Below are positions 58,441 to 64,000 of a stretch of DNA of 64,000 nt, piece after piece (position 1 is the first letter of the stretch; each line of letters starts with the position of its first letter). The position numbers and the translations under genes were made by a program. The notes under the pieces were generated by a model that was given only the letters and a program-made list of their open reading frames with translations, was not told the origin of the DNA and did no database searches. The DNA is from Absidia repens (Eukaryota; Mucoromycota; Mucoromycetes; Mucorales; Cunninghamellaceae), in contig MCGE01000025.1 of NCBI GenBank assembly GCA_002105175.1, forward strand, positions 62,001 through 126,000, read 5' to 3'.

Positions 58441-61400
58441 CTATGGTGAAGTAAAAACTAAGGGGATAGACTGTGGTGCTGGGGGTGAAGTAAAACCAGA
58501 AAGCGGGGTTTGGCTACCATCATCAAGAGCGACATCAGTATTAGATGATTTGCTAGTGTTGGTGTTATTTTTGTTTTTGTCAGGAAAGTTGGGGCAGCTC
58601 TTGTTGGTTTTCATATGTCCCAATTGGCCACAGTTGCCACATCGTCGCTAAATGTGTAAAAAAATGAAGAATCGTTATCGTCAATACGGTTCTTCTCTTT
58701 CAAAAGTGAAAAACATCAACTTACCATTGCACCTTCCCGTTTTCCGCGCATCAGACCAAGAACAGGGTTTTCCGCCAGAGCTGCTGTTTTAGACAATTGC
58801 CTTTGGCGTCTTCGTTCTGCCATTCTTTTGAGCTTAGCCAATTGTTGCTGAGTTTGTTTCTTCATACGAGCGTTCTTTTCATGACTGTTCGTAGGATCAA
58901 TTGTCTCTAAGCTAAAACACCAATGTGGAATACAAATTAACATCAATTCGTAAAGGATATATATATCTATAACTTACTTTGCAGCATTTTCCATAATCAA
59001 ATGTCTTTGAGCCAAATAGGCTTTGATAACCGCAGGGTCACGTACAATTTCTATCACCGCCTTTATTTGACCATCATCACCTCGTATTTGCCTAGTAATC
59101 CGAAGTTCACGATCTCGAGTCTGTGCCTGAGAGCTATAGCTTTCTGCAACCGAAAGATTGTCATCCGTCATGTCGTCGTAAATACTTTCTGATGTTGCTC
59201 GGTCATATCTTCGTTGGTGTCGCCAATCCACATTATCCGGCTACAAGGGATAAGAGTCATTAGAAGAAAAAAAAATCGTATTATGATTAGTGCTTCGTTT
59301 TATTTATTTATTTTGGCTCGCACCTCAAAACTTACTGTCATTGGACTGGTCATTTGGTCCATATCACGTTCATCAGCAGAGGAATCATCCATAATTTCTT
59401 GCATAGAGTATTCAGGTTCCTCAGTACGACTGAGAGAGTTCCATTGAGTGTTCCAAATACGTTCAATCTAAAAATAGGAAGAAAAATCATTCAGGTCCAT
59501 CACTCAATACGCGATGTAGTGTATGTATGCGTTTACTTACCTCTTCTTTGTACACTTGCTGCTGTTCTGCGACATTGTAACGATGAGCACTTTTTGGTCT
59601 TGATTTGATTTGAGCTATAAATAAATGGAATCATGATCAGTGTCAATAAATCATCCAACAGATCCCCTCTATCCATTTTTACCCCCACTTTCCTCCAAAA
59701 TATGTTTTTTGTTTTTTGTTTTTTTGTTTTTTTTTTCCTTTACCTAATTTTTTTTCAGCCGATTCTCCAGCGCGTAAAAAAATATCCTTCATGGAGACCC
59801 GGATAAAGCTAAAGCCTTCACCACAACCAGTAGGATCACCATCCCCAGAGAGCTTTAGCATCGCCTTTCCTTGACAAGCATTGATAAAATTTCTAGTTGC
59901 AAACCAAGGCGCCAATTGTTGTTCTGTTTCCAGCTGTAACGCACTATTGTCATCTTGATCGGCTGTGTCATCAATGTTTCCATAGCCCAAATCCAGCAAA
60001 TGCCGTTCTCCCACCAACATACTTTCATACAAGCAAACCATCTCCGGTGTACACATTTGTCGCAGCTGGTCTTCCCCTGGAGGCTTTCGTTCGGGTCCAC
60101 CGCGTCCTTCCTTGGATTGTCGTACTTTCCAATACCCACCGCCATTATCCTTGCTGTGTCGTTTGTACTCCAAAAATTCCTTGAGTCGTTGGCGGACTTG
60201 TATATCTTGATATTCAGGGAATCGTGATGCCAGTTTGGACATTTTAAGTCGTTGCTGAGGATGTTTGGTGATCAACCGATAGGCCACTATTTGTAATCGA
60301 TTTTTCACCGTTGTTGTCACACGTCGAGATTGAGGCCCAGGGACTTCTTGCACAGGGTAGGTTTGACCCATAACAAACATGGCAGGAATGGCACGAAGGT
60401 AGTATTTGGATTCGCCATGATAGGTGCTGCGGACGAGCAAAAAATCTGTCTTGTTTACTTGATGCTGGAAGAGTGGCGCACGCACCATGTTGTTGTACAT
60501 CACTTGAATTGTTTGCCCTGGCTCCACATTTCCAAATGTCATAAACGGGGAGGTGTCTTCTACTTCAAGCACAAATGGTTCACCAAGGTCCATCTAGATG
60601 TGGTTTGGAGAGAGAGAAATTTGGGTCAATAGCGAGATACAAATACAATAAGGATTCGTTATATTAAACTTACATGGGGAACATAATCATCTTTCGGGTC
60701 AGTCTTGCGGTAATAGTTGACGATCAATGTGCCCATCCCAATATTTGATATAATAGGCGGATGTTCTTCCTATAAAATAAACGTAACATAAAATAAGTTT
60801 GTGGAAGGCGAGCGGATTGGAGAGGTAAAGAGAAAGGGACGAAGGAAGCTTACCGAGTATTCCATTAAAACATAGGATGATGTATCTTTCAAAGTCAATT
60901 CCTTTGTTGTTCGAGGAGCACCATCCACATCACCAGCTGAACTTTTTGAGCCAAAACCATTGATGCTACTGCTTCCACCACCACCTGATAGTTGCTGTTT
61001 TTTATTTTTGGTCTTCTTTTTCATTAGTCGAACACGAGTGAAGTTGATATCAGAGTTCAGAGGCCATTGGAATAAATGTCGGTGGAAGGACCGTAGTTCT
61101 GATTTGGATAATTTCGTTTTGTACAAAGTGCGATGAAGCTGCAAAGCAGGGGTTGAATGTTGAACTACAAGCTGACCATGAGTTTGGCGTACACGCACCA
61201 CGGCAAAATTCATATCGTAATGTCGATCGTTGGAGATGTTGAACCGGCTTTGAGGAAGCTTACTACGAGAGTCAGGATCACTTGCGTATATCAGAGGCAT
61301 CTAGTAAAAACAAAATAACAACATTAACATGTTAATACACTTGGGGTCTATAAAAATAGTGGATTGTCGACGACTTACCTTCGGTATAGGTCGTGGATTT

Positions 61401-61760
61401 GGTTTCCTTCCCTTCTTCACAACATGCTTGGTTGGTAATAGTTGCTGTTGTGTCTCCTCCAAAGATTCGGCATCAAAGAGCATATGAGGATCATTAAAGT
61501 CTAAGATCACCTTGATGGATTCCGGGTCTATACGTTGATGCTGTGATGTGGAGCTTGTATTGGTCAACGATGTTGATGTTCTTGCGTCGTCGTCCCAAAT
61601 TACCGAGTGAAGCCAATCTCCGCTGTCCAAATCATGATTGAGGTTGGTTTCCTTGATTGCCCTGCCGTCGAGCCTTCCAATACTATTAATTGCCAAAGTA
61701 GTTGATTCCTTCTGCTGCGACCTAAATAAAACACATTAGAGAAGTGCACCATAAAAAATC

Positions 61761-61797
<37 letters not shown>

Positions 61798-63078
61798 CTT
61801 GTTTTACCTTTCTGTATCGGATTCATCCCATATAATACTTTGTTCCCATGGTTCTAACATCACAGAATAATAAAGACGATCTTTGACTTCCATCGTATCA
61901 ACTGGATGAGAGAAATTGTCGCTTGTAATAGATAGTTGTGTTAATTGATCGTTCTGTCCCTCTACTTCATGATAGTAGTCGTCGTCGTCTTTGTCCCAAG
62001 GTGAGGGGTCCAATTTCCTCCGTTTGAAAGGCTGGTGAAGAAACATATGTTGTTGATCTATGGCCATATCGTAATGGAAACCATCATCCATATAGACTAT
62101 AAACGAAAAGAAAAAAATAGAAACATGATTAGTTTACAATGTTATCAAGAAAAATCAAGGACGAAGTGCTTACTTTGATTTTGAGGAGTTTGGAATTTTG
62201 TTCGCCGTTTGGTACGATTCATGAATAAATCAGAGAAGTTCAATATTTTGTTTTGTTGAAATGCCGGAAAGAGTTGAGTGATGTCGACCAATTTAGGAGG
62301 GGAGAGTGAAGTAGAAGATGGAGTTGATAAAGAGTCTGATAAAATAGGAATCGATGTATGCGATTGAGGGAGGGGCCAAGAGGAAGAGGAAGCGATGTTG
62401 TCGGGTGTAGGAGTTGGAGCTGGAGCTGGAATTCCAGGTTTGTGAGTTGTAGGATCATCATCGTCGTAGGTATCATAGTCATCGTCTTCTTCTACATGAT
62501 ATCGCTTGGCCGCTGTTTTTTTGCTTGCTGATTTCACTGACATTGTGGGTGGTATATACGGTGTTCCTGATAAAGGGGATTGGATATATCTCCCAATGGC
62601 GGGTAATTTTTTTTGCTGGCTTGAGTAAGCTGTTCCAGTTTCGTCAGGTACGGTTTCATCAAAGTCTGAGTAATCAATAGCACTTGCTGCATGCTGTGTT
62701 GATGGTATAAATTGGGTTGTCTGTCTCTGATGTTGTTCTGTGATATCGTTGGAGTCTTCATCCTCATCTTCATTGTCGCTGCCGTTAGGTGAATGGTTAG
62801 TGCTGGAAGTTTGTATGCCAAAAGTATCAGGATTGAATATTTGTGAGAAGACACCAGCATCAACATGCTGCAAAGTTTGCTTCAATTCCTGTGTGTTAGT
62901 TTACGAAACAGATAAAGTAAATGATTAGTATCACGTTGTCTACATGAAGTGTTCCCTTGTCGCACCTTCCCCTTCTTTTTCAATATATATTTATATATAT
63001 TCTACTTACTTCATCAAGGTCATTATCAAGTCTTCCTTGCTCATCTACATTTCCAAACAAGTAGCCAGCAAGAGACAT
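58441..63078 (-). CDS. TAF1: TFIID subunit 1 (TAF1)
   Basis: Largest TFIID scaffold subunit, RNA polymerase II pre-initiation. Start ATG 63078 (MSLAGYLFGNVDEQGRLDND). An acidic N-terminal region includes LVDITQLFPAFQQNKILNFSDLF (TAF1 N-terminal motif), then WEQSIIWDESDTER and DWLHSVIWDDDA. The DUF3591/RAPiD core begins YASDPDSRSKLPQSRFNISND and continues through SYVLMEYSEEHPPIISNIGMG, LIVNYYRKTDPKDDYVPH, EPFVLEVEDTSPFMTFGNVEPG and ARFITACQGKAM-type sequence (FINACQGKAMLKL). It ends with ARMKKQTQQQLAKLKRMAERRRQ and a CCHC-like knuckle (RRCGNCGQLGHMKTNKSC). About 10-12 introns, roughly 1,150 residues. There is no bromodomain, as in yeast TAF1. The stop is TAG at 58441. Confidence 0.92.
61763..61794. 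repeat. 32-nt poly(T) run in TAF1 intron
   Basis: On the coding strand this is an A run inside the intron before the exon encoding SQQKESTTLAINSIG. Confidence 0.8.
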
Positions 63079-63348
63079 GAGGCAGTATTTTGTAAAGCAA
63101 AATAAAATATCAGAGAAAAAAAAAAAAAAGAAGCAAACAAAAAGTACACAATAGAAAGGGAGGTCAGTCAATTTCAGCTGATGTTTAAAGCTCCGGTTCG
63201 TGCTTGAGAAAACTTTTAGGTTTTCTCCTTTTTTCTTTTTTTCCTATAACCAAATCAATTCAAATCCTATGTTGCTCCTCATACAAACTTATCCAGACTA
63301 CTAGTGTACTTTAGATACTGTTCAACGTCTTTATTAAATGGAAAAGAA

Positions 63349-63385
<37 letters not shown>

Positions 63386-64000
63386 ATTGTTTTAATAACA
63401 AACAGTAAGCGCGTCTTATAGTTTTCTCTTGTATGTGTAGATCGGTCAATGAACCACTCAGATATATAATATGCAATATCTACCTTAAGATTTTGATGTG
63501 ACCACCAATCGGAGCAACACTACTTTTATTTGAACACTGAGCTACTACTCGGACTTGGGTTTGCCATCGATTTTGAATTTGTCACAACATCAAGAAATTA
63601 GTCAGAAAGCGTCTATGGATGGTGGTAAGAAAGTAAAGAGACATTTGAAGATACATTTTTGTAGTAATGACATTTGCTTTATTATGTAGTGACTATATAC
63701 CATGTCAAATCTATCCATGTGTCATCTGTGATTATGCATGTTTACCCTTGGCTATTAGTATTGTTATTCCACCGTGATATATTAGTTTAGTTTATATAGT
63801 TGTGGTACTCCTCATTTCAATCATTTATTATTAATAAAGATTTATATAAAAGATATATATTGGTTTATACGTATTTATGATATATGTACTAGTTTGGATA
63901 TTGATATTGATAAAAGGATCAGAGGGAAGATTAGGTTATCAAGGTTCGGCGATGTCATGATGATAAAATCTGATCTTCTAAAAATGGAGATGGAGGTGGA
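63079..64000. other. Spacer upstream of TAF1, to window end
   Basis: The first 200 bp should hold the TAF1 promoter. There is a 33-nt A run at 63352-63384. The stretch 63780-63845 (TTAGTTTAGTTTATATAGTT then TTCAATCATT and AATAAAGATT) loosely resembles B modules. No gene is visible before the window ends. Confidence 0.5.

Noticed and set aside
1..64000. Secondary-metabolite or defence gene cluster
   Set aside because: Transporter, MFS carrier and Zn2Cys6 gene are far apart, with housekeeping genes between them and no backbone synthase.

Overview
The window looks like nuclear DNA of a filamentous early-diverging fungus, most likely a Mucoromycota/Mucorales species. The evidence is: AT-rich DNA; genes packed with short GT-AG introns (about 50-110 nt); fungal-specific families (division-1 chitin synthase, Zn2Cys6 factor with a PAS-like region, NDT80/PhoG factor, Pho80-type cyclin, allantoate-type MFS carrier); a GDP-mannose 4,6-dehydratase, which fits fucose-containing Mucorales walls; and very long A/T runs in introns and spacers. 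The genus cannot be named from the sequence alone.

Layout. 1-1.5 kb is spacer with a degenerate repeat. 1.5-5.8 kb (-) is valyl-tRNA synthetase, divergent from a large DUF2439 + SF1 helicase (ZGRF1-like) at 6.35-12.5 kb (+). 12.9-14.1 kb (-) is an SAP30BP/HCNGP protein and 14.3-17.7 kb (-) a chitin synthase. 17.7-21.2 kb is a repeat-bearing spacer. 21.2-25.7 kb (+) is a full-size ABCB transporter and 26.9-28.4 kb (+) is RAD51. 28.4-30.9 kb is repeat-rich spacer. 30.9-32.2 kb (-) is a LENG1-like CIR_N protein, divergent from an NDT80-like factor at 32.6-34.6 kb (+). 34.6-37.3 kb is repeat-rich spacer. 37.3-38.9 kb (-) is AFG1/LACE1 ATPase, divergent from an MFS carrier at 40.0-42.1 kb (+). 42.1-43.7 kb is spacer with a repeat. 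43.7-47.7 kb (-) is a large WD40 protein, divergent from an acidic/Lys-rich zinc-finger protein at 47.9-48.9 kb (+). 49.6-51.0 kb (-) is GDP-mannose dehydratase and 51.4-53.5 kb (-) a Zn2Cys6 factor, divergent from a Pho80-type cyclin at 54.5-55.6 kb (+). 55.6-58.4 kb is the most repeat-rich spacer. 58.4-63.1 kb (-) is TAF1, then spacer to the end.

The genes are mostly housekeeping and do not form a cluster. Functional pairings visible in the sequence are: ZGRF1-like helicase and RAD51 (homologous recombination), both with MluI-box-like sites in their promoters; chitin synthase and GDP-mannose dehydratase (cell wall); and SAP30BP, LENG1-like, TAF1, NDT80 and Zn2Cys6 proteins (gene expression).

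The least explained material is (i) a family of dispersed modules (called A, B, C and D here) filling the long spacers, probably short non-autonomous mobile elements or solo LTRs, and (ii) extreme microexons: a 6-nt exon in the MFS carrier and 12-, 22-, 24-, 27- and 27-nt exons in the helicase, several encoding catalytic motifs. No convincing tRNA, rRNA, CRISPR array or intact autonomous transposon was found.
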